A stretch of 64,000 nt of DNA, from contig NZ_DS022299.1 of the NCBI RefSeq assembly GCF_000153825.1, positions 2,411,707-2,475,706 of the forward strand. Direction: 5' to 3'. Source of the DNA: Synechococcus sp. RS9916 (GTDB lineage Bacteria > Cyanobacteriota > Cyanobacteriia > PCC-6307 > Cyanobiaceae). The notes beneath the pieces were generated by a model. That model saw only the letters and a program-made list of their open reading frames with translations, was not told the origin of the DNA and did not search any database. Shown one piece after another: positions 1 through 9,570 of the stretch (positions are counted from its first letter, which is position 1; every line of letters starts with the position of its first letter). Both the position numbers and the translations under genes were made by a program.

Positions 1-1101
1 GCTGGCAGTGGTGTGGCCCGGGACTGGTTGCAGACCCATGCATCTGCAGACGGCCTCTGGTGGGACCTCGCCTGGTTTCTGTTGCTCGTGCTGCTCACCA
101 CCCTGGTGGCGGGGGTGCTCCCCAGGGCTTGGGTGTTGAGTTCTCCGGAACGGGCGGCGCTCACCCTGGCACCTGTGCTGGAAGCGGTGATGCGGGTGCT
201 GCGCCCCCTTCTGTCGGTCTTGGGTGGTGTGGCATCTCTTCTGCTTCAGCTGCTGGGTTTGCCGGCCCGCTGGGATTCGCTCGGTTCGCCACTCACCGCC
301 GGGGAGCTGGAGACCCTGATTGAGAGCGGTGGCGTCACCGGTCTGCGTCCGGATGAACGCAACATCCTCGAAGGGGTGTTTGCCCTCCGGGACACCCAGG
401 TGCGCGAAGTGATGGTTCCGCGTTCCGGCATGGTCACCTTGCCGGTGGATGTGCGCTTCGCCGAACTGATGGAAGCGGTGCACAGCACCCGCCATGCCCG
501 TTTTCCGGTGATCGGTCAGTCCCTGGATGATGTGCGGGGTGTCCTTGATCTGCGCTTGCTGGCGGAACCGATCGCCCGTGGCCTGCTGGACGAGAGCTCG
601 CCCTTGGAGCCCTATCTGATTCCGGCGGAACGGGTGCTGGAGACCAGCACCTTGGCTGAGCTGCTTGCGCTGATCCGCAACGGTCATCCCCTGTTGCTGG
701 TGGTGGATGAGCACGGTGGGACCGAGGGTTTGGTCACTGCCGCTGATCTCACAGGAGAGATCGTGGGTGAAGAACCGGAGCCGGACTCCGAAATTCCCGA
801 TTTGGAAGCGCTTCCGCAAACCCCCGGTAGTTGGCTGGTCGCGGGTGATCTGGAGATCTTTGAACTCAACCGTCAGCTGGGTTTGGAGCTGCCGGAAGCT
901 GCCGAGCACCACACCTTGGCGGGCTTCCTGCTGGAGCGGTTGCAGCACATCCCATCCGAAGGAGAGGCGTTGCGACACCTTGGCCTTCAATTTGAAATTG
1001 TGGCGATGGATGGCCCGCGGATTCGCCGGGTGCTTTTGATCACCCCAGAAGAGACATCGGCCGTGCCCGAGGATCACAATCCTGAGATTTCGGACGTCTA
1101 G
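1..1101 (+). CDS. CorC/HlyC-family membrane protein with CBS domains, 5' end outside window
   Basis: The frame is open to base 1, and the first possible start inside the window (GTG at 13) lies inside what should be the N-terminal DUF21 membrane domain, so the true start is probably upstream. Seen from that GTG: hydrophobic segments at about residues 16-38 and 50-85, a CBS pair at about 125-245 (starting near REVMVPRSGM), and a C-terminal CorC_HlyC transporter-associated domain at about 270-345. The family (hemolysin-like, CNNM/CorC type) is linked to divalent cation, especially magnesium or cobalt, transport at the inner membrane; the name hemolysin is historical. The visible length of 362 residues is shorter than the usual 420-450, which fits truncation by the window edge and not a broken gene. 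Confidence 0.85.
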   Translation, partial: AGSGVARDWLQTHASADGLWWDLAWFLLLVLLTTLVAGVLPRAWVLSSPERAALTLAPVLEAVMRVLRPLLSVLGGVASLLLQLLGLPARWDSLGSPLTAGELETLIESGGVTGLRPDERNILEGVFALRDTQVREVMVPRSGMVTLPVDVRFAELMEAVHSTRHARFPVIGQSLDDVRGVLDLRLLAEPIARGLLDESSPLEPYLIPAERVLETSTLAELLALIRNGHPLLLVVDEHGGTEGLVTAADLTGEIVGEEPEPDSEIPDLEALPQTPGSWLVAGDLEIFELNRQLGLELPEAAEHHTLAGFLLERLQHIPSEGEALRHLGLQFEIVAMDGPRIRRVLLITPEETSAVPEDHNPEISDV

Positions 1102-1160
1102 CCGCCGCTTGGTGGTCAGATGATCCCTGATAATCAGCCCAGACCCCCTTTCACCTACCG

Positions 1161-2165
1161 ATGACCGATCCAATGGTGCCGGTGAAGGTGGGTGTGATTG
1201 GCATCGGCAACATGGGCTGGCATCACGCCAGGGTGCTGAGCCTGCTGAAAGATGCGGATCTGGTGGGAGTCGCTGATCCTGATCCTGAACGGGGGCAATT
1301 GGCCACCGAGCAATTTGATTGCCGTTGGTTTGCCGATTACCGGGACATGCTCGCGGAGGTCGAGGCGGTGTGCATTGCGGTGCCGACCCTGTTGCACCAC
1401 CCCGTTGGTCTGGCCTGCCTGGATGCTGGCCTGCATGTGCTGATTGAAAAGCCGATCGCTGCCAGCCAGGAAGAGGCTTCATCCCTGATTGCCGCCGCAA
1501 ACCGTAACGGCCGCTTGCTGCAGGTGGGCCATATCGAACGCTTCAATCCAGCCTTCAGAGAGCTCACCAAAGTGGTGGCCAACGAAGAAGTTGTGGTGCT
1601 GGAAGCTCGCCGCCACAGCCCCCATGCCGATCGCGCCAACGATGTGTCGGTGGTGCTCGATCTGATGATCCACGACCTCGACCTGGTGCTTGAGCTGGCT
1701 CAGGCGCCGGTGGTGAGCCTGGCGGCTGCCGGCGGTCGCACGGCTGATGGTCCGATCGACTACGTCAACGCCACGCTTGGGTTTGCCAACGGTGTGGTGG
1801 CCAGCCTCACCGCGAGCAAGATGAGCCACCGCAAGATCCGCAGTCTCAGTGCCCACTGCCGATCCAGCCTTGTCGAGACCGATTTCCTCAACCACAACCT
1901 GCATATTCATCGCAGGGCGCATGAGTGGTATTCCGCTGACCATGGTGAGTTGCTGTATCGCAACGACGGCTTCATCGAGGAAGTGAGCACCACTTCGATC
2001 GAGCCCCTCTATGCCGAGCTCGAGCATTTTCTGCAGTGTGTGCGGGGTCGTGAAACCCCGGCAGTGGACGGCCTGCAAGCCTCCCGGGCTCTCAAGCTGG
2101 CTGATTTGATCGAGCACGCCGTTGAGCACCCTGGGATCGGAGTGCCTCTCAACGATCCGATCTGA
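1161..2165 (+). CDS. Gfo/Idh/MocA family NAD(P)-dependent oxidoreductase
   Basis: A 334-residue protein with an N-terminal Rossmann fold. The dinucleotide loop GVIGIGNMG is at residues 11-19, and the family hallmark EKP (substrate and cofactor contact) is at 96-98. The C-terminal alpha/beta domain follows, with HSPHADRAND and VVLDLMIHDLDLV near 150-175; the histidine in the latter is the usual catalytic-site position. Members oxidise or reduce hydroxyl groups of sugars, inositols or sugar nucleotides; the exact substrate cannot be read here. It could act on a UDP-sugar for surface polysaccharide, since envelope genes are common in the window, but that is inference. It starts 59 bases after the CorC-like gene on the same strand. 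An in-frame ATG four codons later (1173) is an alternative start. Confidence 0.85.
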   Translation: MTDPMVPVKVGVIGIGNMGWHHARVLSLLKDADLVGVADPDPERGQLATEQFDCRWFADYRDMLAEVEAVCIAVPTLLHHPVGLACLDAGLHVLIEKPIAASQEEASSLIAAANRNGRLLQVGHIERFNPAFRELTKVVANEEVVVLEARRHSPHADRANDVSVVLDLMIHDLDLVLELAQAPVVSLAAAGGRTADGPIDYVNATLGFANGVVASLTASKMSHRKIRSLSAHCRSSLVETDFLNHNLHIHRRAHEWYSADHGELLYRNDGFIEEVSTTSIEPLYAELEHFLQCVRGRETPAVDGLQASRALKLADLIEHAVEHPGIGVPLNDPI

Positions 2166-2198
2166 CTGGGTGCCCGATCCTGAAAGGGCACGGGGTCG

Positions 2199-5100
2199 TC
2201 AGACCAGTCCTTCCTGTTCCGCCAGTTCCCGCAGCGCGACGATTTGCCATTGGCGGCATTGGGCTGGTGAAGAGCGATAGAACCGATCCCAGGCCGCCGC
2301 CTTGTGGTCGCCGTAGCAAGCGGGATCCTGATCCGGGTGGGTGAGCCCCCAGCCGACCCGCACGGCGTGGCCAATCACCACATCCAGGGCAATGTCGTCG
2401 TCGAACTGCACGTCAGGGTTGGCTGCTGTGAAGGCCATCAGTGACAGCAGGCACTCGCTGCAGAGCTGACGGTATTCCGGTGCATTGATCCGGCCGAGCA
2501 AGTGCTCAACCTGCGTCGCAAAGTTGCGTTCACCCGGTGTTTTCTCCAGCAACAGTGCGCTGGTCAGGCGGTTGCGCCGTTCCAGCTTGTCGCCGATCAC
2601 CAGGCCGCGGCAGTGCTGAAGCAGAGACCAGATGCCGGCGTGGAAGTCCTTGGGGACCCGTTGTAGGGACCCGAGGCGGATGCGGTGCTGGAGCCAGTCG
2701 CCCCCGCTGGGTTGCTCATCGAGAGGCGCTGGCACCGTCCACTGCACTGAGCCGCTCAGGTGCAGTTGCTCATGACGTTGAAGGGAGGCTCTGGCGTGTT
2801 CCAGGTCGGCGAGCACGGTCCGTAGGCGCAGGCCGAGGGTGTGGGGTGGTTCGCAGCAGAGTGCTTCGAAGGCTTCGTCCTGGCTGCAGCGACGCTCTGC
2901 TGCCAGTTCGGAGGTGAGCAGCAGCAGCAGTTGCCCGAGCTGGAGGGTGAGGGTGCCTTTGAGCAGCTGGGGCTGTCGTCTGGCCAGGCCATCGAGGGCC
3001 AACAGCAGCTCTTGCTGGAGACTGCTTTCGCGGGCATCGGAGCCGCAGGTTCGGCGGATCAGAGAGGCGATCGAGCCGCTGCCCAAAGGCTGGCTGAGGC
3101 TGGAGTCGGTGGTGTAGTTGCGGCCCACCACCACGGTCTTCTGGCGCGCCAGCAGGTCGATCAGCGCATCTTCCAGCTGAGGGTGCACCAGGCCCAGCAC
3201 GCCGGCGCACCGGCGCACCACATTCCAGTCCTGTTGCTGAAGGCCGCGGCGATAGATCTCCTCCGCCAGCACCCGTAGGCCGATCGTGGTGCTGCCAGGT
3301 CCCTCCAGTCGAGGCTGCCCCCCGAGGCGACGTTGCAGCAGTTCCAGCACTTCGGCTTGCTCCCGCAATGACGCACTGGTCCAGAGCCGTTGACACAGTT
3401 CGCTGACGGAGATGTCGTCGAGTTCCTGTTCCTGGGCTGCTGTCAGATCCGCGAGATCGGTGGAGTCCCGCAGCAGGCGGGTTGGATCAATGTCGGCCTC
3501 AGCGCTCTTGCCGTCGACTGCGGGGTTTGCAGGCGCTTCAGGAAGGTCCACCCATTGGCCTTGCTGGGCGAGTTCATCGAGTGGTGCGCACTGCACGTCA
3601 ATGCCATCGATGAGCCCGTGATTCAGTTGCTCGGCGAGGGCCATCACTGTGTCGGGTGCCCGCTCAAAGACCGCTTCCGGGATGGGAATCAGCAGCAACG
3701 GAGCGCCGGCTCCACGCCAGTGGCGCTGCAGGAGGTGCAATTCATTGAGCACGGTCTCCACCAACTGGCTCGGGTCATCCGCGAGATAGAAGGTGTCGTC
3801 TTCCAGCACGGCCGGAGGGAAGGCCAGCTGGTGCTCGCCATGGCGATAGAAGCGGGCGGTGACCGCCGATTCCATCCGGATCGGTGGATATCCGCTCAGG
3901 CCAAGCCCCCCATTGGCGCCCAAGGGGCGTAGCCGCTGCCTGAGGCAGGCGGATGGTTGAACGCGCACCCTCCCGGTCTCCGGATCGGTGACGGGGATGC
4001 CCCGATCCCGCATCACCTGAGCCTGCTGCGCATTGGCTGGCACCAGGGCCACCAGCACCTGATCGGCGCCTGGCATGGCCGGCAAGCGCCGACCGCAGGG
4101 GTCCAGGTCCTCTGGCAGAAGCAGACCGCTCAGGAGCATCTCCCCCAACCAGGAGAGGCTCTGGGTCCAGAGCAGCGGCACATTGTCGTTGGCATGGCGT
4201 TGCTGGCTTCCCGGCTGGTCGCGTTCCGCTTCCAGGGCCTCTTGCGGCACCACATAGAGCTCTGGATACAGCTGCTCACCGTTTTGCTCTACCGCCAGTG
4301 GTTTCAGCCGTTCCTGCCAATGGCGGGCGTCGTTCCAGCGTTCCTCGCAGCAGGCGGTGAGCAGTTCGTAGGCCAGAAACAGGGGCCATTCCGATTCGAT
4401 TCCCTCGAAGGTGGCTAGCTCATCCCGTTCGTAATGCAGCCGGCTGACGTCTTCCACCACGGTCTGGTGGCCGTCACGGAGGAAACGTTTGTAGCCATAG
4501 GGTCCGCCGAGTTCGCGGCGAACCCGTTCAAGGGTGCGGGCGACCAGCTGGGGATCCTCAACGGCCCAGGCGGGATAGCCGACGACCGACAGACAGGCAC
4601 TATCGGCTTCCTTGCTGGCTGACTCCCGGGGCAGCAGTCCCTGCAGGGCGCGACGCAGGCGCACGAGGGATCCCTGGGGAATCACAACGCGCATACTGCC
4701 GTTCCCGTGAGCGCCAAACAGATCGAGGTCTTCCAGTGCTTCCAGAGCGGCTTTGGCCATGCCGATAGAGCTGGCATTGCGCTCTGGGAGGCCGTGGTTG
4801 CCTTTGTCGCCGCGCTCCCAGATGCCGTAATCGGGAATGCGATACGCCCGGGCCACGTAATACACGAGGTTCTGCACGAAATCGGCTTCGTGGCGGCTGC
4901 TCACCACCGTCAGCCCACCGCGGGTGAGCTGGGCCAGCTGCAGCAAAAACAATGAGGTCGCATCCAGCTGGAGATGGCCCCAGCCGTTGTCGGGCACCAC
5001 CGTGTCCCCGCTCGCCGTGTCGTATTTGGCGTGGAGTGCGTCGAGGGGATGGAACGTGGTTTTGAACCGCTCCACCTTGTGGGCCTGGCGCATCATTGCG

Positions 5101-5411
5101 TTGAGCAATCCACGCATCAGGGCCAGGACGCGCTGCTCCAGTTCCCAGGAGCGGGGTGTGGTTTGGCCGAAATGCCGTCGGTGGGCAAGGGCGAGCCCCC
5201 AGACGCACTGGATCGAGTAAACGCAATCGCGAACCCAGGCATCGCCGTAATTGCCATGCACCGTGTGGGCCGTGCTGGCGGGGAGCAGGCCGGTGATCGG
5301 ATGCTGGCGACTCAGCACCACCCGCGCGATCGCGTCATCCAACTGCAGCAGTAGGTCCTGCTGCTCCTGGTCTGAGCGTGCATCGGTAGGGCTGGGTTGC
5401 GTCAGAACCAT
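2199..5411 (-). CDS. GH15-like / phosphorylase-kinase-alpha-like large protein
   Basis: A 1070-residue soluble protein. The N-terminal half resembles the glucoamylase-like (GH15) fold as found in phosphorylase kinase alpha/beta subunits, with recognisable stretches TVHGNYGDAWVRDCVYSIQ near residue 50, GWGHLQLDATSLFLLQLAQL near 143 and GIWERGDKGNHGLPERNASS near 195. The C-terminal half has no obvious signature. Cyanobacteria have no phosphorylase kinase cascade, so a role in glycogen or other alpha-glucan handling is inferred only. No signal peptide is seen, so it is probably cytoplasmic. It is convergent with the upstream oxidoreductase (33-base gap) and divergent from the WecB-type gene (49-base shared promoter region). 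Confidence 0.75.
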   Translation of the reverse strand: MVLTQPSPTDARSDQEQQDLLLQLDDAIARVVLSRQHPITGLLPASTAHTVHGNYGDAWVRDCVYSIQCVWGLALAHRRHFGQTTPRSWELEQRVLALMRGLLNAMMRQAHKVERFKTTFHPLDALHAKYDTASGDTVVPDNGWGHLQLDATSLFLLQLAQLTRGGLTVVSSRHEADFVQNLVYYVARAYRIPDYGIWERGDKGNHGLPERNASSIGMAKAALEALEDLDLFGAHGNGSMRVVIPQGSLVRLRRALQGLLPRESASKEADSACLSVVGYPAWAVEDPQLVARTLERVRRELGGPYGYKRFLRDGHQTVVEDVSRLHYERDELATFEGIESEWPLFLAYELLTACCEERWNDARHWQERLKPLAVEQNGEQLYPELYVVPQEALEAERDQPGSQQRHANDNVPLLWTQSLSWLGEMLLSGLLLPEDLDPCGRRLPAMPGADQVLVALVPANAQQAQVMRDRGIPVTDPETGRVRVQPSACLRQRLRPLGANGGLGLSGYPPIRMESAVTARFYRHGEHQLAFPPAVLEDDTFYLADDPSQLVETVLNELHLLQRHWRGAGAPLLLIPIPEAVFERAPDTVMALAEQLNHGLIDGIDVQCAPLDELAQQGQWVDLPEAPANPAVDGKSAEADIDPTRLLRDSTDLADLTAAQEQELDDISVSELCQRLWTSASLREQAEVLELLQRRLGGQPRLEGPGSTTIGLRVLAEEIYRRGLQQQDWNVVRRCAGVLGLVHPQLEDALIDLLARQKTVVVGRNYTTDSSLSQPLGSGSIASLIRRTCGSDARESSLQQELLLALDGLARRQPQLLKGTLTLQLGQLLLLLTSELAAERRCSQDEAFEALCCEPPHTLGLRLRTVLADLEHARASLQRHEQLHLSGSVQWTVPAPLDEQPSGGDWLQHRIRLGSLQRVPKDFHAGIWSLLQHCRGLVIGDKLERRNRLTSALLLEKTPGERNFATQVEHLLGRINAPEYRQLCSECLLSLMAFTAANPDVQFDDDIALDVVIGHAVRVGWGLTHPDQDPACYGDHKAAAWDRFYRSSPAQCRQWQIVALRELAEQEGLV

Positions 5412-5460
5412 GACCTCCTGGCCGACCGGCCTTAAATTCTCCCCTGTTGCCGGAACTCGG

Positions 5461-6195
5461 ATGGACGTCCTCAGTACCGATCCGTGTGATCAACGGCGTT
5501 ATCGGGTGCTGGGGGTCGGTGTTGATGCCTGCAGGGATGTGACGGCTGCGGCCATTGGCCTGCATGCGCGGGGAGGCGGCCAGATCGTCACGCTCAATGC
5601 GGAAATGACGATGACGGCACGAGCCAATCCGCAGTTGGGCGAGGCGATTGCCGCCGCTGACTTGGTGATCCCCGATGGGGCGGGTGTGGTCTGGGCCTTG
5701 TCACGCCAAGGGGTGAAGGTGCGACGCAGCCCCGGCATTGAGTTGGCTCGTGATCTACTCAGCTACGCCGAAAGTCATGGTTGGACGGTGGCGCTGATCG
5801 GTGCAGCACCCGAAGTGATGGAGCGTTTGCGTCAGCGGCTGGCCAAGGAGCTTCCTGCCCTGCGCCTGACGATGACGGAGCACGGTTATCAGTTTGCTGA
5901 AGCCTGGCCAGGGATCGAAGCACAGTTGCATGCTCAGAAGCCCGACTTGGTGCTGCTGGCCCTGGGTGTGCCACGCCAGGAGACCTGGGCTCTGCGCGTC
6001 CGTCAGGGGCAGCCTGGGCTCTGGATGGGTGTGGGTGGAAGCTTTGATGTTTGGGCTGGTGTAAAAGAGAGGGCTCCCCAGTGGATGAGTCGTTTCCAGG
6101 TGGAATGGCTCTACCGATTGGTGCAGGAGCCCAGCCGTTGGCGTCGGATGTTGTCGCTGCCAGCGTTCGCTTGGGCGGTGCTCCGCCGCGGCTAG
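5461..6195 (+). CDS. WecB/TagA/CpsF family glycosyltransferase
   Basis: A 244-residue protein of the family that transfers N-acetylmannosamine(-uronic acid) or related sugars to a lipid-linked acceptor in surface polysaccharide or teichoic acid synthesis. Seen: GVGVDACRDVTAAA near the N terminus, TLNAEMTM near 44 (acceptor and base region), IPDGAGVVWALS near 71, LGVPRQETWA near 174, GVGGSFDVWAGVKERAP near 192 and the C-terminal WLYRLVQEPSRWRRM that is typical of the family. The ATG at 5461 is chosen because the conserved domain begins right after it. The frame is open further upstream (to 5251), but that part lies antisense to the GH15-like gene. Peripheral inner-membrane location is expected; its sugar is unknown. 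Confidence 0.85.
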   Translation: MDVLSTDPCDQRRYRVLGVGVDACRDVTAAAIGLHARGGGQIVTLNAEMTMTARANPQLGEAIAAADLVIPDGAGVVWALSRQGVKVRRSPGIELARDLLSYAESHGWTVALIGAAPEVMERLRQRLAKELPALRLTMTEHGYQFAEAWPGIEAQLHAQKPDLVLLALGVPRQETWALRVRQGQPGLWMGVGGSFDVWAGVKERAPQWMSRFQVEWLYRLVQEPSRWRRMLSLPAFAWAVLRRG

Positions 6196-6318
6196 TTGAC
6201 GCTGCCTTTCGCTTCCATGCAGGCAGCGCAAAAAAAAATCCCGCCCACTGGCAGAACCAGCTGGACAGGAGGTGGAAATCGAGTTGTGAATCGGCGCTTG
6301 GTCCGATGCTTGAAGGCT

Positions 6319-6462
6319 TCAGCGGAAGCCGACGGATGCCTGCCAAACGAAGGCGAGAAGCAGGAAGAAGACAGGAATGATCGGCAGGATGTCGACAAGC
6401 GGACCGAAGGCTTGATAAGCCTCGGGCAGTTGGGCCAGAAGATCGAGTGTGGTGGCGGCCAT
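6319..6462 (-). CDS. psbK: photosystem II reaction center protein K
   Basis: A 47-residue protein read on the minus strand from ATG at 6462 to TGA at 6319. The mature part [19 protein letters not shown] followed by the membrane helix [17 protein letters not shown] is the canonical PsbK sequence, preceded by a short leader ([11 protein letters not shown]) that is removed in the mature subunit. PsbK is a single-span subunit of the photosystem II core at the periphery near CP43. The gene follows tgt on the same strand with a 31-base gap, so co-transcription is likely. Confidence 0.95.
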   Translation of the reverse strand: MAATTLDLLAQLPEAYQAFGPLVDILPIIPVFFLLLAFVWQASVGFR

Positions 6463-6493
6463 CCCGGGGATGTCTAGGTTCGTTGAGCGGACG

Positions 6494-7630
6494 CTACCAC
6501 GTGTGATGGGCCGGCGACTCCGGATCCCAGGGAGCGAAATCCTCTGAAAAACAGCCGTCTTGAATCGCTTGCCGCATGGCGGTGGTGAAGCGGATCAGAT
6601 GGGTGAGGTTGTGCAGGCTGAGCAGCGTCAGTCCCAGCAGTTCTTCACTGCGGATCAGGTGATGCAAATACGCCCTGGTGTGGCCTTTACAGGCCACGCA
6701 GCTGCAGCTGGGATCCAAGGGCGTGTGGTCGTGGCGGAAGCGGGCATTGCGCAGATTCCAGCGTTCGCCTCCCACAAGGGCGGTGCCATGCCGTCCGAGG
6801 CGTGTTGGCAGCACACAGTCGAAGAGGTCGATGCCGTTCGCGACAGCCACGGCCATCTCCCGCAGCGTCCCAATCCCCATGAGGTAGCGGGGGCGATCAC
6901 TGGGGAGCAACGGGGTCACCTGGCGAACGATGCGGTGCATCTCCTCCACGGGTTCGCCCACGCTCACGCCGCCAATGGCGATGCCAGGCAGGTCGAAATC
7001 CGCGGTCGTGCGTGCGCTCAGGTCGCGGAGATGGGGGTAGCAGCCACCTTGAACGATGCCAAACAGAGCTTGATCCGATTTGGTGTGGGCGTCGGCACAT
7101 CGGGCGAGCCAGGCGTGGGTCCGCCGGCAGGCCTCTTCGACGTCGTTTTCCGTGGCTGGATAGGGAGGGCACTGGTCAAAGGCCATGGCCACATCGGCCC
7201 CAAGGGCCATTTGGATCTCCATCGATTTCTCCGGCGTCAGCAGGATGCGACTGCCGTCCCGGGGGTTACGGAAATCCACGCCGTGGTCGTCGATGCGATT
7301 GAGGTCCCCCAGGCTGAACACCTGGAAGCCGCCAGAGTCGGTCAGCATCGGGCCGTCCCAGCCCATAAATCGATGCAGGCCACCGGCATCAGCCACCACC
7401 TGCTCACCCGGTTGCAAATGCAGGTGATAGGTGTTCGAGAGCACCATCTGGGCGCCTGTCTGCGCCAATTGTTCAGTGGTCACCCCTTTGACGGTGCCGA
7501 GGGTGCCCACGGGCATGAATCGCGGCGTGGTCACCGGACCATGGGGTGTGTGAAAGCAGCCACAGCGCGCTTGGGTGTGGCTGCAGTGGGCGTCGATCTG
7601 AAAACGGAACACGGGCCAAACCGGGGCCAT
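6494..7630 (-). CDS. tgt: queuine tRNA-ribosyltransferase (tRNA-guanine transglycosylase)
   Basis: A 378-residue enzyme that swaps guanine-34 of GUN-anticodon tRNAs for a queuosine precursor base. Seen: [20 protein letters not shown] near residue 48, [11 protein letters not shown] near 98 (general acid/base Asp), [17 protein letters not shown] near 267 (nucleophile Asp), and the zinc site CSCVACKGH plus a downstream His (LLSLHNL) near 310-345. Length is normal for the family. It starts 13 bases from an alternative cobS GTG, so the two genes are divergent. A queuosine-precursor transporter of the YhhQ type is encoded at 57083-57808, which fits import of the base or its precursor. Confidence 0.95.
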   Translation of the reverse strand: MAPVWPVFRFQIDAHCSHTQARCGCFHTPHGPVTTPRFMPVGTLGTVKGVTTEQLAQTGAQMVLSNTYHLHLQPGEQVVADAGGLHRFMGWDGPMLTDSGGFQVFSLGDLNRIDDHGVDFRNPRDGSRILLTPEKSMEIQMALGADVAMAFDQCPPYPATENDVEEACRRTHAWLARCADAHTKSDQALFGIVQGGCYPHLRDLSARTTADFDLPGIAIGGVSVGEPVEEMHRIVRQVTPLLPSDRPRYLMGIGTLREMAVAVANGIDLFDCVLPTRLGRHGTALVGGERWNLRNARFRHDHTPLDPSCSCVACKGHTRAYLHHLIRSEELLGLTLLSLHNLTHLIRFTTAMRQAIQDGCFSEDFAPWDPESPAHHTW

Positions 7631-7685
7631 CCCTGACCCTACGGTGAGCTGGATCCCCAGCTCCGGTGCTGCACCGCTCCCGCCG

Positions 7686-8477
7686 ATGGCCGTCGCCCCG
7701 TCCTGGTTGCGCGATCTCGCCGGAGCTTGGGTGTTTTATTCCGTGTTGCCGGCTTGGCCGCGGCTTCAGCCAGGATTTCAGCGCATCGCTCGCTTTGCGC
7801 CCTGGATTGGTCTGGTGATCGCCGCGTTGCAGATCGCTGTTTGGCTGTTGCTCCAGGGCCTGGGGTGGCCCCTGCTGGCCACGGTGCCGGTGTTGATCGC
7901 CCTGGAGGCCTGGGTCACCGGGGGATTGCATCTCGATGGTGTGATGGACACCGCTGATGGCCTTGCAGCCGGAGCCTCCCGCCGACTGGAAGCCATGGAG
8001 GACAGCCGTGTCGGGGCCAGTGGTGTGCAGGCATTGGCTTTCGTGCTGCTGCTGCAAATGGGTGCGTTGTTTTGCCTGGCAGAGCGAGTCCCGATGGGGA
8101 TGCCTTGGGTGTTGGCCGCGGTGGGCTTTTTGAGCCGTTGCTCTCCTCTCTGGGCTGTGGTCCGTTTTCCCTATCTAAAACAAGATGGAACGGCTGGATT
8201 TCACCGGGAGGGAGCACGGGGCTGGCGGGAGGCTCGGCCTTCGTTGCTGGTGATTGTGGTGACCCTGACGGTGGTAGTCGCCGTCGGTCAGGGGGTCTTG
8301 TTGGGCGTGATGCTCCTGGTTGGCCTGGCCTCCGGTCTTGTCGTCGCTGAGGTGCTTGGACGCCGCTTGGGTGGGCACACCGGTGACAGCTACGGGGCTT
8401 GCGTGGTCTGGACCGCAACCCTCATGTTGGTGTTGCTGGCGCTGCTGCAGCCTCTGGCTGTGTCGTTGGCAAGGTGA
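7686..8477 (+). CDS. cobS: adenosylcobinamide-GDP ribazoletransferase
   Basis: The protein has about 263 residues, is polytopic and joins adenosylcobinamide-GDP with alpha-ribazole (phosphate) in the last membrane-bound step of B12 or pseudo-B12 assembly. Seen: FYSVLPAWP near the N terminus, the signature [20 protein letters not shown] near residue 78, [16 protein letters not shown] near 105, and multiple hydrophobic segments to the end. ATG 7686 is preferred because the conserved start [10 protein letters not shown] lies just after it. A GTG at 7644 would add 14 residues and come within 13 bases of the divergent tgt start. The 3' end overlaps the convergent histidine kinase gene by 56 bases. 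Confidence 0.9.
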   Translation: MAVAPSWLRDLAGAWVFYSVLPAWPRLQPGFQRIARFAPWIGLVIAALQIAVWLLLQGLGWPLLATVPVLIALEAWVTGGLHLDGVMDTADGLAAGASRRLEAMEDSRVGASGVQALAFVLLLQMGALFCLAERVPMGMPWVLAAVGFLSRCSPLWAVVRFPYLKQDGTAGFHREGARGWREARPSLLVIVVTLTVVVAVGQGVLLGVMLLVGLASGLVVAEVLGRRLGGHTGDSYGACVVWTATLMLVLLALLQPLAVSLAR

Positions 8478-9570
8478 TCACAAACGCATTGCCCTGATCA
8501 GGAAGTGCGGGATCCAGATCGGCGGGACGATTCGCGAGGGCTAGCGTCCCGCCCCGCTCTTCGGCCAGTTGGCGTCCCAGGGCCAGTCCGAGGCCACTGC
8601 CGCTGCGGTCCTGGCTGCTCGTTCCACGGACCCCTCGTTCGAAAATTCGCTCCCGTTCTTCGACTGGAATCGGAGGGCCTCCATCCCAGAGGCACAGTCC
8701 CTGGTCGAACAAGAGCAGCCCAAGGGGAGCCCCTGAGGGGCTGTAGCGAAAAGCGTTCTCCATCAAGTTGGCCAGAATTTCGGCCACCACGGCGTCTGCG
8801 GCAGGCCGTGGTTGTTGCATCCACGTTGGCCACTGATCAGGGCCATGCCATGCCCGTCCCTGCAGGGCTGCTGTGGCGGCTGCTCTCTCAGCCAGTGGTG
8901 TCAAGAGCTCTTGCAGGGTGATTGGGGGCTGATCAGGAAGGACGGGCGGCAGTAACAGTGGAGTGGATGTGTCGCTGATCAAGCGATTCGTGGGATGACC
9001 GATGCGGTCGAGAGCGTTGACATAGCGATCCAGTTGCCCCTGCTCCTGCAGCAGGTTTTCCACGAGAGCCCGGTGGTCGCTGTCAGGGCCAAGGCGGCGG
9101 AGCAGGAGCTGGGCATAGGTGCGGAGGGCTGCCAGCGGGTTGCGCAACTGGTGCACCATCAGATTGAGCTGAAGGCGTTGCTGCTCCAGTTGCTCCAGCA
9201 GCCGGGTTCGCTCCAGATCAAGGCTGAGGCACTGGGCCATTGCACTGGCACTGGCCTGCAGACGTTGATCGAGGTCCTGACTCCATCTGTGATCGCTCTG
9301 GCGTTCAGCGCGGAGGGCGCCCAGCAAGACGTTGCCTTCCCGCAGGGGGTACCAACGACGTTCCGGGCAGGGAGTCCGGAGTGTGGGGTCTGCTTGGGCA
9401 GCCGGTAGCGGCGGGGCGGTATCGGGCCATTGGTCCACCATCACAAGGCTGGCGGCTTCATCGTGTTGTCCCTGGGCTGCGTACAGCACGACATGGGTCA
9501 GACAGCCCGCTGTGCCGAGGCTTTCGAGCTGTTGACGCACCAGTTGCAGAAAACGTTCCGTCAGCTGCAT
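8422..9570 (-). CDS. soluble orphan sensor histidine kinase
   Basis: A 382-residue histidine kinase without membrane segments. The N-terminal 110 residues look like a GAF-type sensor domain (not certain). A short coiled linker at about 115-135 leads to the H-box VHQLRNPLAALRTYAQL with the phospho-accepting His at 140. The ATPase domain has the N-box region EILANLMENAFRYSPSG, the G1 box LWDGGPPIP and the G2 box SGSGLGLALGRQLAEERGG near 335. No response regulator is next to it. Its 3' end overlaps cobS by 56 bases tail to tail. Signal and partner are unknown. Confidence 0.9.
   Translation of the reverse strand: MQLTERFLQLVRQQLESLGTAGCLTHVVLYAAQGQHDEAASLVMVDQWPDTAPPLPAAQADPTLRTPCPERRWYPLREGNVLLGALRAERQSDHRWSQDLDQRLQASASAMAQCLSLDLERTRLLEQLEQQRLQLNLMVHQLRNPLAALRTYAQLLLRRLGPDSDHRALVENLLQEQGQLDRYVNALDRIGHPTNRLISDTSTPLLLPPVLPDQPPITLQELLTPLAERAAATAALQGRAWHGPDQWPTWMQQPRPAADAVVAEILANLMENAFRYSPSGAPLGLLLFDQGLCLWDGGPPIPVEERERIFERGVRGTSSQDRSGSGLGLALGRQLAEERGGTLALANRPADLDPALPDQGNAFVITLPTTQPEAAAAPATPT

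Noticed and set aside
2168-2191. GTGCCC/GGGCAC hairpin between the oxidoreductase and GH15-like genes
   Set aside because: Only six pairs with a ten-base loop and no T-run; could be chance in GC-rich DNA.
6560-7636. Open frame of 358 codons on plus, antisense to tgt
   Set aside because: tgt has all catalytic motifs in the minus frame; the plus frame is a shadow caused by GC-rich codon bias and has no domain features.
7631-7685. Possible cobalamin riboswitch before cobS
   Set aside because: Only about 13-55 bases separate tgt and cobS, too short for a B12 riboswitch, and no B12-box-like sequence is present.
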